Below, piece after piece: positions 13,200-25,100 of a DNA stretch of 64,000 bases; the stretch's first letter is position 1; every line of letters starts with the position of its first letter. A program made the position numbers and the translations under genes. Source of the DNA: Epichloe hybrida. Lineage: Eukaryota > Ascomycota > Sordariomycetes > Hypocreales > Clavicipitaceae. The DNA is taken from contig JAFEKR010000011.1 of NCBI GenBank assembly GCA_019022495.1, positions 372,001-436,000 on the forward strand, read 5' to 3'. Under the pieces are notes generated by a model that saw nothing but the letters and a program-made list of their open reading frames with translations, made no database searches and was not told the origin of the DNA.

Positions 13200-13745
13200 A
13201 GTGAGTGAGTGACCCTTCCAACCGACAACTACGACAACCACAACCCCCCACCGGCTGCTCGCCTGCACGCGCCCGTTCGTTCGCCTGTCATTGACTGGAC
13301 CAGACCTTTTTTTCTCCAGCTCCCATCCCATCCTTCGCAACGACTCTCTTCCCATCGCATCCTCTTTCTTCACCCACTTCTCCGTACCTCTTCCTCCTTC
13401 CCGCCTCCTCTCCTGCTCTGTTCTGCAGACTCTTCTCTGCTCTCCCCCTACTCTATTACTCCTCCTTATCAACTCCTTAAATTCAACCTCACCGCCCACT
13501 CTTCACTCCCTCCCGGCCTCCCGCCTTCTCATTCTACTTTATCAGCTCCGTCTCCGCCTTCCCTCCGAGCTGGTCACCACCAACTTGCCAACCCCGCCAT
13601 CACGTCCCGCCGTCCTGCCAAGCCAAGGGGAAAAACAACCACTACCCTTCACGACAATCTCGAGCCTGCTCAGCCCGCCGATTGTAGCCTACTGTGTCTT
13701 GCGCCTCCAGCTTCATCTCCGGCCATTGCGTCCCGGAACATTGAG
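13200..13745 (+). promoter_or_regulatory. Pyrimidine-rich promoter and leader of the KH-domain gene
   Basis: The plus strand is strongly C/T-rich over several hundred bases, with long CTTC/CTCC runs between about 13,300 and 13,550. CT-rich tracts of this kind are common around transcription starts of well-expressed filamentous fungal genes. Long frames on both strands here have only biased composition and are not taken as genes. Confidence 0.5.
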
Positions 13746-14025
13746 GTAAGTGACAAATCTGCCATGTTTTGCTCAGTCGCACCGCACTTGCATCGTGTGG
13801 GGGATGCGACGTGAGCTTCGTCTTCCTCATTACCAAGCTTGACAAGAAGCTTATTCCATGGCCTCATGCATGTCGCTCGCTTCTGTTCTTGATCATCGCC
13901 GTCGACCTTTCGTCCATTGCGTGTCCTTTCTTCAGCTAGAATCAAGCTTATTGACACCCTCGTAGCAGCACAGACTTCTCCTTCACACAACCACCCCCCG
14001 CCTCCACACACCGTCATTTTTGCAG
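13746..14025 (+). other. Candidate intron in the 5' leader of the KH-domain gene
   Basis: A consensus donor GTAAGT lies at 13746, with possible acceptors TTCAG ending at 13935 and TTTTTGCAG ending at 14025. The second has the better pyrimidine tract. No coding frame is affected. Transcript reads would be needed to choose between the acceptors. Confidence 0.4.
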
Positions 14026-14130
14026 AGCTTTCGGCTTTCAGTTTCAAGGCACGAGCATTATCCTGCTCGCAACAAAGCTCATCTTGTACCCGTCCGCTTC
14101 TTCGACACCGCCTCCTGACTCGCAATCAAC

Positions 14131-15455
14131 ATGTCTGGCTCCCAGGACGTCATTTCTGCCAATGGCAATGACCTTATTGACCCTATAGATCAACTTAAGA
14201 TGGACGACAGGCTCGGCCCTGATGGCGAGCTCGCCCCTAAGACGGACGAGGAATACGCTCAGGCCCTACTTACTCTTCGAGCGATTGTTTCTTCCAAGGA
14301 AGCGGGCGTGATTATTGGCAAAGGTGGCAAGAATGTTGCTGATCTCCGTGATGAGACTGGTGTCAAGGCCGGTGTCAGTAAAGTAGTTCAAGGTGTCCAC
14401 GATCGCGTTCTTACGATAAATGGAGAATGCGATGCCATTTCCAGGGCTTACGCCATTGTGGCCAGAGCCTTGCTCGAGGGCGCTCCTGCTATGGGAATGG
14501 GAGGAATTGTTCAAAGCAACGGTACCCATCGTGAGTCTACCACAACGTGTCTAGTGTTGTGTATTGATTGATTCGCGTATGCACGCAACTGACACTTCTG
14601 CGAAGCTATCAAACTCCTCATTTCCCACAACCAGATGGGCACCATTATTGGCAGACAAGGTCTCAAAATCAAGCATATACAAGATGTTTCTGGCGTGCGC
14701 ATGGTCGCCCAAAAGGAAATGCTCCCCCAATCCACCGAACGAATTGTCGAGATTCAGGGTACTCCAGAGGGTATCCAACGCGCTGTGTGGGAGATTTGCA
14801 AGTGTTTGATTGATGACTGGCAACGTGGGACCGGTACCGTTCTCTACAACCCTGTCGTACGCACTCAGGCCGGGTCTAGCAGCCTCGGCGGCGGCTTCGG
14901 CGGCGGCGGCGGCGGCGGCGGCGGCAGAAGCGAATACGGCAGTTCCCGTGTTATGCGCACAGGTAACGGAGCTGACTTCAGCAATGGCGGCGGCGCGCGA
15001 CCGTTCAACCGTCGATCTGATTCCGACGCAGCCACCCGCGGGCCCCCCACTCATGACGAGAATGGAGAGGAAATCCAGACGCAAAATATTAGCATCCCTG
15101 CTGATATGGTTGGCTGCATCATCGGACGCGGTGGCAGCAAGATCAGCGAAATTCGCAAGACGTCGGGAGCCCGCATCTCCATTGCCAAGGTATATATTCC
15201 TTCCCACGACATTGGCCCCCCTCGGGGGTTTTTTTTTCCTCTTTTTATCCCCTTTCCGTCCCCCTTTTTTTTTTTTCCTGACCGAAAAGACGTGAGGCTG
15301 ATGGATGTTACGCTTAGGCACCACATGATGAAACAGGCGAGCGTATGTTCACTATTATGGGTACTGCCAAAGCCAACGAGTCTGCTTTATTCCTCTTATA
15401 TGAGAATCTTGAGGCGGAGAAAATGCGCCGAAGCCAGTCGCAGGAACCAGAGTAA
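14131..15455 (+). CDS. Three-KH-domain RNA-binding protein (PBP2/Rnc1 type)
   Basis: Three exons, 14131-14530, 14606-15189 and 15318-15455, join in frame to give 373 residues. Introns have GTGAGT..GAAG and GTATAT..TTAG ends. Each KH domain shows its RNA-binding GXXG loop: GKGG at 63-66, GRQG at 149-152 and GRGG at 307-310. KH1 and KH2 lie close together; KH3 follows a linker of about 90 residues that includes a polyglycine run coded by a GGC repeat (about 14,885-14,932). The length and the 2+1 spacing match fungal poly(C)-binding/hnRNP-K-like proteins such as fission yeast Rnc1 and budding yeast PBP2, which bind mRNA and affect its stability. The first ATG after the CT-rich leader is used as start. 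Exon 3 completes KH3 and ends in a short charged tail. Exact orthology is inferred. Confidence 0.92.
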
Positions 15456-16911
15456 ATTGCTACACTACATCCACGATGCGCTGTCTAGAGAGTGGCTTTG
15501 CGTTTTGTTTCCATATCACCCTATGTGAAAAAGGTACACCTGAATCAGGTTTGGAGGCAGTTTTGCGACAGTGACCCGTCCAGACCTGACTTGCCGCGAG
15601 GCTTCGAGTTCCCTGCAGGAACGGGGATCGGTTCTCGGCTGTTTACATTATTTAATTGCGAGCAGCAACGAACAAGGCGGGAAACCAAGAAAAAGAAACC
15701 AAATTTTCAGAGGCGGTCGCCATGTCAAAGCAGCCGCCAAAACTCCATCCACTTTCTTTAGCTCTACTCCCCAAGCTGTTTTCTCTTTCTCTTTCCCCTC
15801 TTCTTTTTCTCTTGGTGCATTTTACAACTCACACATCGAAATGGCTACTCGTGGAGGAAGCTGAAAACTGAAACCACGATGCGGACTTTTTGTTTGATCC
15901 GATGACGCCATTGTCCGACGGCCACCTTTACTGTCATCAATTACTCCCTGCATCAACTTCTTCAACCACTTTCCTCACATCCACATATCCCCGGTTTCTC
16001 CATGGAGCGGTTCGCCTGGCCATCCACCTGGTCAATACACCATGCGACGTCGAAACACTTCTGCACATGCTCATGTCACTACAAGCCCGCCTATAAACCC
16101 CCGTCGACTGGAGAGCCTGGGCTTCTGCCTCCTCGTTCTGACATGGAGCTCGGCTCACCCCTAACATCGCCATGTCGATGCTCACCGGTAGCTGCTTCAG
16201 CTCTCAGTCTCTACTTTGAGTCACCACCACTGACACCACTCTCGTATTCCCCACTTCCTCGAAGATGCTCTCTTTTTTTTTTTTTAGTTTTTATTTACGG
16301 AATATTGACCGGCGTTTGAACGCATTGCCACTCAGCTCGCGCATTGGGACGCTGGATATCATTTTAATGGCAGATCATGTTATCGCTTGCCTCAAATACC
16401 CCCAACACAACCTCTTCACTGCTCGCCTCTCTGGGTTCACGAGTTGTCTCAAAGTCATGGTGGCTTTTGAGCCCCTCTCTACATTCCGCAGCACGATTGA
16501 TGACGATACGTAATTTTTTTTTGGGGGAGGGGTGGTTGATGGGACACCGGAACGGAGTGTATGTAGCCATACTTTCCCATACGCAAAGAGACAAAATCAC
16601 TAGTTAGCTGGTCATTTGCAACTTATAAAGTTGGTCTGTGATGTTTGTGCCTGAGTGCACGTGTGCATGTGGCGTCGGGATTGGCCTGACTTTGCGGCGC
16701 TAGCGCTGACTTGGCAGGGTCCTTGGACTCGGCTCGACTCCCTCCTTCAAGGGGGCCCCAGTGAGGAAATGCCGCGCTCCAATGAAGCCACCAATGAAGC
16801 CACCATGGCCATTTGCGAATTTGGCCCCAACTTCTCCATCTGCCATCGGCCTGGATATTTTCGAGAGGACACATCATCAAGCACCTATCCGTCCACTCCT
16901 CCTCCTCCAAT
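15456..16911. other. Intergenic region between the KH gene and HUT1
   Basis: No convincing gene is seen. Short frames on both strands lack domains and overlap low-complexity C/T tracts. A CACGTG palindrome at 16658-16663, about 250 bp before the HUT1 start, is a possible bHLH site. A T13 run lies near 16,272. Confidence 0.6.
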
Positions 16912-18361
16912 ATGGCGCGTACCAAGCGAGCCCCCGTCAAGCGCAAATCCTCGTCCGAGTTCTTCAACAAACAGACTGCGAGTTGGGACGAAACCAATGG
17001 AGACGATGGACGGGTGAAGGGAACGAATGGGCATCTCGAGGCTGCTCACGTTTCCGTGGATGACTCAAGGTCAGACGCAGGTCTCATGCAGCTCGTCATC
17101 TCCGTCGCAGGTATCTACGCTTCCTTGTAAGTGTTGCAGAGCGCCAGAAAATCTCCCCACGTCGTCGCCTGAAGAATGAACATGTCTGAATGAAGAGAAC
17201 AACACCTGGTTCTGCAGCTTGACCTGGGCGTATCTCCAAGAAAAACTGACGACGACACCGCACGGCTCCGAGGATGCGCCAGAGCGCTGGCACTTCCCCG
17301 TGTTTCTGAACACGGTCCAGTCCCTATTTGCAGCGACCGTCGGCTCGGCTTACCTCGTCCTCTCGACTCCCAAGGGCTCTTCCGTGCCTCCCATTATTCC
17401 ATCGCGCCGCATCCTTGGCCCTCTGGCCCTCGTCGCCGTCACCAGCAGTCTGGCCAGTCCCTTTGGGTACGCCAGTCTCGCGCACATCGACTACATCACC
17501 TTCTTGCTGGCCAAGAGTTGCAAGCTCCTGCCCGTCATGTTCCTCCACGTCACCATTTTCCGCAAGCGCTACCCTCTGTACAAGTATCTCGTCGTGGCGG
17601 CCGTCACGGCCGGCGTCGCCGTCTTCACCCTGCACTCGGGCAAGAAGCAGCACAAGAAGTCGTCGAGGTCGGAGGACGAGGCCAACGTGGCGCGGGGTCT
17701 CCTGCTTCTCGGCATCAACCTGCTCTTCGACGGCCTCACCAACACCACTCAGGACCACATCTTCCAGACCTTCCGCCCGTACAGTGGCCCGCAGATGATG
17801 TGCGCCAACAACATGATGAGCACTCTCGTCACGGGCTCGTATCTCCTCGCCAGCCCCTATCTCGTGGCCACGGGCGTCGGGGACTGGATCGGCATGGACG
17901 TCGCCGGTAGTGCAGGCGAAATGACGGCCGCTCTGGACTTTATGCGCCGCCACCCAGCTGTCTGGAAGGATGTCCTTGGATTCGCAGTCTGTGGTGCCGT
18001 CGGCCAAGTCTTTATCTGTATGTTTTTTTTTTTTTTTCCCTTCCCTCTCACTCTCTCTCACTGTCTCTCGTCTCGTTCTTGTTTCGCCACCCACCAAAAT
18101 CTAAACTTTGCTGAAAAAAAAAAAAAAAAACCAGTCTACACTCTATCCACCTTCTCCTCCGTTCTCCTCGTCACCGTCACCGTGACCCGAAAAATGTTCA
18201 CCATGATCTTGTCCGTCGTCGCGTTCGGCCATCGCCTCACGCGGATGCAGTGGGCCGGCGTGGGCCTCGTCTTTGGAGGAATCGGCGTCGAGGCCGGTAT
18301 TGCGCGACGGGAGAAGATGGCCAGGGAGGCTGCTCGGAAGGCTGGCGTGAAGAAGGAATGA
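16912..18361 (+). CDS. HUT1: UDP-galactose transporter homologue HUT1 (ER nucleotide-sugar transporter)
   Basis: Exons 16912-17126, 17218-18017 and 18135-18361 join in frame to 413 residues. The product is a multi-pass membrane protein of the SLC35B1/HUT1 family, which moves UDP-galactose or UDP-glucose (ATP/ADP exchange is proposed for the animal homologue) across the ER membrane for folding and glycosylation. Family signatures across the splice sites are clear: GIYASFLTWAYLQE spans intron 1 and FYTLSTFSSVLLVTVTVTRK spans intron 2. A hydrophilic N-terminus of about 55 residues precedes the first membrane span. The C-terminus is lysine-rich and ends VKKE, compatible with ER retrieval. Intron 2 has T15 just after the donor and A17 just before the acceptor. 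The gene converges with the phosphatase gene at 19622-22123. Confidence 0.94.
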
Positions 18362-19621
18362 CTGAGAGGGACTGTCGGACAGATTGCACATTGCCTGCCC
18401 GGTAGGTCCAATCTTGGTGGTGCTCGATTGAAATGAATGTCGTGAATTTAATACATCGTTTCAAGATGGGAGCCGCGACAAGGTGAAATAGGGGTGTGCA
18501 CATGTTGCAATGCGCATGCATGCAAAAAAATCTTAAAAAGGACGACGTCTCGTTTGTAGCATTTTAATTTTTGGCGCACGGCGCAATTGGGTAGTATCTT
18601 GAAAATTCCCCCGTCTTTTCCGCGCCCAAGATCTAATAGATATCCGTTATAACTTATAGAGTGGGTGGCATACGGGGTTCGTTCCTCAGTCATGTCCCTC
18701 TCACATGGGTTGAATTGACACGGGCAAAACTTTGAAAAAAGACATCTTGCTTGTTTCAATATGACGTTCCTTCATTAGTGCCCGCCCTCAACGAAACTCT
18801 TTCATGCCAAGGATGATAATGCCCATCCCCCTCCCAAACAAGTTTAAAAAAATATCCAAAAGCTACACAACCACTTCATGTTTTTGTTGCTATATTCAAC
18901 ACATGTCTTCATGGGTTCATCCCTGCTTCCTATTTACCCCTTCCTCCTCGCTCATCGTCATGCTTTGAAAAAGTGAATCTTGGTATTTACGGAGACGTGC
19001 TACGGATATTGGGTCCGAGGCGAGAGAAGCTGGTGCACGCACACAGCCGCCAATGGTGAGGCTAAGCGGCACCCCCCAGACGAAGGGTCTTTCATGACCT
19101 GTTTCCGTCCTTAACGCAAACGAAAATCTAGACGCCCTGCTCGCTGTGGCCAGCTTCTTTCGCGTAATCAGACGCAAGGGAATGAATGTGCAGTCCATCA
19201 CAAATAAACAAAGACCAAAAAGGTAATTCGAAGCCGTCGTTTTCTTTGCCGTCTTGGCTGCTGTCCTATTAAAGGATTATACCAAGCACTTCTACTTGAG
19301 TCTTCACCATTATTTTGAGTTGTGCAGACAAGCAAATAGAAAAAATTTCCATACACTCCATGTGTAGCGTTTGTTCCGAATGATAGCGAAATGTTGTTGT
19401 ACACAAGGAAAGAACGCCTGCAAATGCTATGCATGCGACTGGTCGTCATGACCACGGCACGTATATATATTCCGATAGTATGAGAGAAAAGGCGGCCGTA
19501 TGATGCAATCGGGTGGTCCGTGAAATTCCAACAAGTACAGAATTGAAAATAGGCAACATACTCGTAGGATTGGACTCGTAAAATGAAGCAGAAATAAAGA
19601 AAAGGGGCTCATCAAAAATCA
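18362..19621. other. Convergent intergenic region between HUT1 and the phosphatase gene
   Basis: It should hold both 3' untranslated regions. No gene is seen; short frames lack recognisable features. On the minus (phosphatase) strand TCAT occurs at 19380, 19448, 19480, 19500 and 19583 (plus-strand coordinates of ATGA). Confidence 0.6.
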
Positions 19622-22123
19622 TCACATGAGTTCGTCGATGGATCGTGTTATTGGTGTTTCACCTTTTGTCGGCGGACTTCGAGGGTCGGCCGCTTGGGGC
19701 GGTCTGCCGAACCCCATCATCCGCCCGAAAAAAGAGAACGAGTCCTGGGGAAACGACGTCTCTCGCGGCGAGAACAGCCCTTCTTCAGCTGGCACGGGAG
19801 GCGATTCGACAAAGCGCATGCCCGCCACTTCTGGTACTTGACGAAGGGGATTCGTTGTCATTGTCTCCACGCGGGGTGAGAGCAATGCCGAATCGTCAGG
19901 GTAAGAAGGACCAGCGGTAACAGTCCTCTCCGAAAACCCGCAGCCTTGCGGCTCGACCGGAGCCATACTCTGAAATTTTCGCAACGGAAAACTTGAGAAA
20001 GCCGCCGGAGCCTCGAACGCGCGCAGGCCAAGACTCGGCCATCTTGGACTAGGTCCCCTGTAGCTGGACTCGACCTTTTCTAGCCCCGTTTTCGGTCGCT
20101 TGGGTACGTCTTCCGGCTCGGTGAAGGTCGGTAGAGCAGGAAGAGGTGGTAGAGTCGGCAAGGAAGGCATGACTGGCAGAGGCAGCAGTGGTGATGGCTT
20201 AGCGGGCTCAACTTTCTGGGGCGGTGGTGATGACAGGGATGTCAGAGAGGGCAAGGCAGGTACCGGTGGAGGGGCCGCTGTGTTTGCTTCCTCATCGTGC
20301 TCCTTCCACGAATAACTCAACGGGGCCGATGCGGGACCTGGAGAGATGGCTTGTAGGCCCGACGTGGAGCTTCTTCTCCTTACTCGACTTGGGCTTTTCA
20401 AGTCGACTTCCTTCAATTTATCTTCTTCGCTCGGTAAGGGAGCTGTGTGTGGTTTCTTGGACGTGACATCCATAGCGTCAGCTGATAAAGTCAGTCGGTG
20501 CTTGGTTGGACTTCGTCCTGTGCGTGGTCTGTACGTTGACGACGACGAGGGTGATCTTTTCTTGCACATTTGTTTCTGGAAGTCCTGCAACGAGTACATG
20601 AGCTTCATGTTCGGGCTGATCCATCGGCTCTTGGCTTGAGCAGCGTAGTAGGCGTCATTGACGCTTAGCTCGGGCGACTGATAGAGTCCGTAAGCGATTA
20701 TGAGACTTGCTGAGCGACTGGCCCCCTGCTGGCAGTGTACCAAGACCTTCTGTCCATTTTTCGTTCTGTTTTCAATGATTTCGCACAGATGCGTCAAATC
20801 TGGGGCAATGTCTGTGTTGTGGTCCCAAGGAATATGTATGTACTCAGGAACACGGAGGGGGTTTGCTTTCGGTGTAGTGGGCGTATCCAGGGACAAGCTC
20901 TCTGAAGGCTGAAATTCAAAGGCAGTCGCGAAGCTGGCGGTGGTCGCAGCAGTGTCCGGTATAGGACTCTCATCTCGAGGACATGGGGAAGCTCCGGCCT
21001 TTCGTTCAATGGCTTCGAAGGGATTGCGAACTTCTCGAGCAACGTTGATGACAACGTCAAATTGCGAGGCTTCATCGGCTGTTGGCTCTAGATATAGATA
21101 CACATTGTCGCTATAAATGGCGATGGGACCGTCGGGGTACCCCGGCGACTTCTGGTCTTCGTTGTTAACGCTTTCATCATGGAATGGCTCAAATTCGTTG
21201 CGGTTCGCCATTTGGGTTTTGATAGGGGAACCCTCTTCAGCTATCGACTCTTCCATGGATCGAGATTTCATAGGACGTAAGACTTCTGATAAACCAGTCT
21301 CGTTTCGTTCCAAGACTTTTGGGAACGTCATTCCTCCAGGAGGGCCGAACGTGGACGACTTCATCGCCGCGAACATATGCGGTGATGAGTTTGAGTGCTT
21401 GAGTGCCCGACTTTGAAGCATTGGGGGCATGGCTGGAGATGCCGGCACCTCCAGCAATGTCTTCTTGATCAAATCCGAAGCGTTCGTTTTCAGGCTCAGT
21501 TGGCTAGGTTTTCGTCTCATTACAGGAATGGTTGGTCTGATGAACGATGGCGATGATGGTTCGGTCGATGCATATGTCGAAGTGGTTGTAATACTTAAAG
21601 GCGGCTGAATCGACAATCCTTTCATATTTCTCGGTCTCCGCGGGGCAGGCGATGTCACAGGGCGTGCCAAAGTCTGTGCTTCAGGTATGCTGAGCATGTT
21701 GCTGCCCTGAATAGTGCTTGGTCGGCTAACAAACGACGTAGAAGGATAGTCATTCAACGGGATCAAGTTCACTGGGGAATCAGGTGAAGATGAAGGTGAA
21801 GGATCCGATAGAGGCGAAGAGTCAGTTGTCGACAGAGTAGTTGTTGGAGATGACTCAGTCGAGTCCGTCATTTGCGTAGACGTACTATCATGATGTCTAT
21901 GTGTGGAATCGGGATGTAACGTGCTTTGCTGGAGACATGTTGTTTGAGATGAGATCGTGAGATCCGGCACTTTTGAGCCCATGTCGACCAATTTGGGGTC
22001 AACAATTGTGACAATGTCTCCGTCAGCCATTGCTTCGGCGTCAAGATCGAAAACTGACATGAATGACGGTATTTGATCCTCGTATAAGCGACGGGCTGCG
22101 GCGGACGCCATAATCTCAGTCAT
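19622..22123 (-). CDS. Dual-specificity protein phosphatase, MAPK-phosphatase type (Msg5/Pmp1-like)
   Basis: An intronless frame codes for 833 residues. The catalytic domain spans about residues 335-510. It starts with YSDNVYLYLEP, has an aspartate-containing WDHNTD segment near 433-438 that may supply the general acid, and carries the HCX5R signature HCQQGASRS with the nucleophile at Cys464. It continues through AYGLYQ and WISPNMKLMYSLQDFQ, typical of fungal MAPK phosphatases. Both flanks are long, Ser/Pro/Thr-rich and probably disordered, a usual place for MAPK docking and phosphorylation. Such enzymes switch off cell-integrity and pheromone MAPKs. The start at 22123 is the first ATG of the frame; Met5 (MASAAARR) is an alternative. 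The assignment to Msg5/Pmp1 rests on the domain, not on a tree. Confidence 0.88.
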   Translation of the reverse strand: MTEIMASAAARRLYEDQIPSFMSVFDLDAEAMADGDIVTIVDPKLVDMGSKVPDLTISSQTTCLQQSTLHPDSTHRHHDSTSTQMTDSTESSPTTTLSTTDSSPLSDPSPSSSPDSPVNLIPLNDYPSTSFVSRPSTIQGSNMLSIPEAQTLARPVTSPAPRRPRNMKGLSIQPPLSITTTSTYASTEPSSPSFIRPTIPVMRRKPSQLSLKTNASDLIKKTLLEVPASPAMPPMLQSRALKHSNSSPHMFAAMKSSTFGPPGGMTFPKVLERNETGLSEVLRPMKSRSMEESIAEEGSPIKTQMANRNEFEPFHDESVNNEDQKSPGYPDGPIAIYSDNVYLYLEPTADEASQFDVVINVAREVRNPFEAIERKAGASPCPRDESPIPDTAATTASFATAFEFQPSESLSLDTPTTPKANPLRVPEYIHIPWDHNTDIAPDLTHLCEIIENRTKNGQKVLVHCQQGASRSASLIIAYGLYQSPELSVNDAYYAAQAKSRWISPNMKLMYSLQDFQKQMCKKRSPSSSSTYRPRTGRSPTKHRLTLSADAMDVTSKKPHTAPLPSEEDKLKEVDLKSPSRVRRRSSTSGLQAISPGPASAPLSYSWKEHDEEANTAAPPPVPALPSLTSLSSPPPQKVEPAKPSPLLPLPVMPSLPTLPPLPALPTFTEPEDVPKRPKTGLEKVESSYRGPSPRWPSLGLRAFEAPAAFSSFPLRKFQSMAPVEPQGCGFSERTVTAGPSYPDDSALLSPRVETMTTNPLRQVPEVAGMRFVESPPVPAEEGLFSPRETSFPQDSFSFFGRMMGFGRPPQAADPRSPPTKGETPITRSIDELM

Positions 22124-25100
22124 GTGTTCTGGCGTTACAGTGCCTACACCTTGTCCGGCTCGGGTCGAAATGGAGGATTCGAATTCAGGAACGTAACACT
22201 GTTTGTCGCACGGTGCCTTTCCTCGCGACTATTGGAGATGATTAAAACGAGGCGAGAAAAAGCGAGAAAATGACACTGGATTCGATCAAGTCGATTTTCG
22301 AAGCTGGGCCGTCAAATAATGCGTCTAGGGAAAAGAGAATTATGATAATAAGGCAAAAAGGAGTGTAATTCGCAAACGATTCGATGGGGGGATTCTGATC
22401 GATATTGGACAGCGCTGCTGAATCCAATAAGTTGGGACGTTTGCAAGACCAATCTATGGCTAATCAGAACGAGGCCGTGCCGTGCCGTGCCCTGGCGCGT
22501 GGGATCCTCCCAGCAAGTAGATGCGTCGAAGTCGTCGCGACGGCAGGAACAGAGTGAAAAGATGGAAAGAAAGGTGGGAAAAATATGTGATGATCGTCAG
22601 GAACGAAGTGTAAGGCGAGGGAACAAAAGCGTGACCTGTGGGCCACTACCACTACGTCGCTGTCGTCGAATCGAGCCGGTGGGAAGGGAGGGAGAAGAAG
22701 GAATGAGACTCGGATTGGAGTGGAGGTGAGACGATGAGACCAGCGCTTAGACGAGGACCATGCAGGAGACTAGCGGCTACGCAGGAAGTACAAGAGAGGC
22801 CAGGTTTCGCGGGCTGCCGTTTTAGAAGCGAACCCTGGTCTGTCCGTCTATCGAGACTTTCGAAGTCGGGTCGAGTCGACGGGAAACGACCTGGGTGACT
22901 GTTGCTGGGAGATGGCAAAGGAAGAGAATCAAATGGGAAAGTTGGAAGCAGAACAAGAGATTGGTCTGGTTGACTCGCACTGGGAACCAGAGCCAGATCT
23001 GGTTGGTGACAGGGTGTCGAGGAGGGGGGGGGGTTGCCGCTTGGGAGTTGAGAGGCGTCTGGCGTAGAAGGCGGCTGAGGAAGGAGTGGAGTTAGCGGAG
23101 AAGGAACCGGCCTGCGACCCATCATCTCGCCCTGAACACCCCACCAAGGTCAATCAATGCTCAGACAGTGAGTGAGTGGGTTGTATGTATGCATGTATAC
23201 CGTATACGTGTTGATACTGTATGTACCTCGGGGCGGGGCGGGCTTTTTGCAGCGACAACTGGCTGGCTGGCGTGAACCTGCCTGCCTTAGCCTCCTGCAT
23301 GTGTCGACAACTTTGGAAACAATGGACCGCAAACAGATGAAGCCGCAGAGTCGTCGGACCGGGTCCTGTTCCTATCGACCAATCTGAGGCAGGATGATTA
23401 AGAGTTTCTGCGCCCATACATACGTCCGTACGGAGTATTGTACCACTGTACCGCCTAGGAGTAAGCCTCTCTGGCGAAGCCACCCCTCTCGATGGCCAAT
23501 CAGCATCACGGAACTGGGTGGTCGGATCGGCAAAGAATGGTTTTGCTTCGAAAAGCAGCCACACGAACCCCTGTTACGACTTTCTGCAAGCATGCCAAGT
23601 AGCCAAGCAGAGTCAACTGCATAATATGTAGTTTCCTAAATATAGCTACGGCCAACAAACCTAGGCGGCAAGAGCAGGCCAATCATGGCCCGCCGTCCAA
23701 ATTTGGCTCTTCCCATTGTGTGAGGGGGCAAGTTTTTTTTTTTTAGTTTTTTTTCAAATTGCAAGCGGCTATCTGCGAGTGACGACAATTTTGGTAATGT
23801 ACTTCGTTCGTACCAAGTACTCCGTAGCATGCTGTTTGGTGGTGTCTTTGCAGGACTCATCACACCAGGTGGACTAATTGCATCGCCACGAAGCAGACGG
23901 GACGGCCGGGTCGTCTGTAATGGAATATCACGATTATTGTTGATCTCGGGCTTGTGTGCGGGCCGAACTAGCTGACTTTGGTGGGTGGTGCTTCAGGTCG
24001 ATCATGTCTTTCCGGGCTTCAGTCAGCATGTCGCGTTCGGCTCTCCGTTGTTGTACTTTTGGACTCCATACTACTTCTCCGTACGGACGTACACAGTGGT
24101 CAATGGCAGCGATTCGCCGTTACTGTGCTTTTGATCGGAACCGAGGCTCCTCACTCGATCCTTCTTCTTAAGCGCCCGTTGGAGGGCGTGACTGGGTCCA
24201 GCCAGAAAGCGGTGACCAATCACTGTCACCCTGCAACCTGCAGCCACAATTTCAAGTGTGTCAGATCGAAAGACCTTGTTATACTTTGTTTTACAGTTGT
24301 CGCGGTATCTTCGCGGATCGCGTGACGCAGACGTGGGTCTCATTCTGTTGTTGCATACGCATTTATTACATACGGCTTAATCCGTACAGTGTACGGATTA
24401 CGGAGTAAGACGATCCGGAAATCATGCAGGATGTTAGAGTAGATGGGGAAAATCACCCATCACACCATCACACCATCATTAGAGTTAATAGTTATGGGCT
24501 GCATGTCTAAAGCTAATAATAAGTGAGGCTGGGTGGCACGGAGTTAAACATGACGCGGCCAACACATCACGTGTCATTCACGCTCTCGATCTAACTTCAC
24601 CGATCGGCTCAAACGCTGTTTTTGGAGTCGTTTGATATTAATATTCCATGCCGCAGATCCGTATTAGTAAGCGCCGATTTCTTTTTGACTCGCACAAATC
24701 CTGACCGATTCTCGAACAGGAGCCCAGATTCTGGAATCTCACGAGGGATTCCTCGTGGGGAAACAACAAGGTAGCTGAGCTCATCGGGACGGAGTCGGGC
24801 CACGCATGGCAGGCCCCTGACTCGTCATCAGTGAGGGCATCAGCATCGCCCGTCCGGCAAGAAGTTCTAGAAATAGAACATAAATTAGTACGAGTGCTCC
24901 GCAACAAATGTTCACATAACAACTCCGTCATTGGGGCACAATGTGCCACGCGCACGCGAGCAAATCTCGTCGTCATACGTACAAACCCACAATCCGCGAA
25001 GACGCAACCGAAAAAAAATTTTACCAAGACGGGAGCAGCACGTTGTCATTCGGCAACAACAGTCGTGAGTCGGTAAAACATTACTATTCATCATGCTCAA

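Noticed and set aside
13209..13814. Plus-strand 201-codon frame before the KH gene
   Set aside because: Ser/Pro/Leu composition of a pyrimidine-rich leader; no domain, and it crosses a likely leader intron donor.
14551..15324. Minus-strand 257-codon frame opposite the KH gene
   Set aside because: It is the antisense of exon 2 and intron 2; its alanine run is the reverse of the GGC repeat. The plus strand has three clear KH domains and splice sites.
17324..18097. Minus-strand 257-codon frame opposite HUT1
   Set aside because: Antisense of a conserved transporter exon, with only biased charged composition and no domain.
22652..23125. Proline-rich minus-strand frame upstream of the phosphatase gene
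   Set aside because: No domain and no splice sites that would join it convincingly to the phosphatase frame; more likely leader or promoter DNA.
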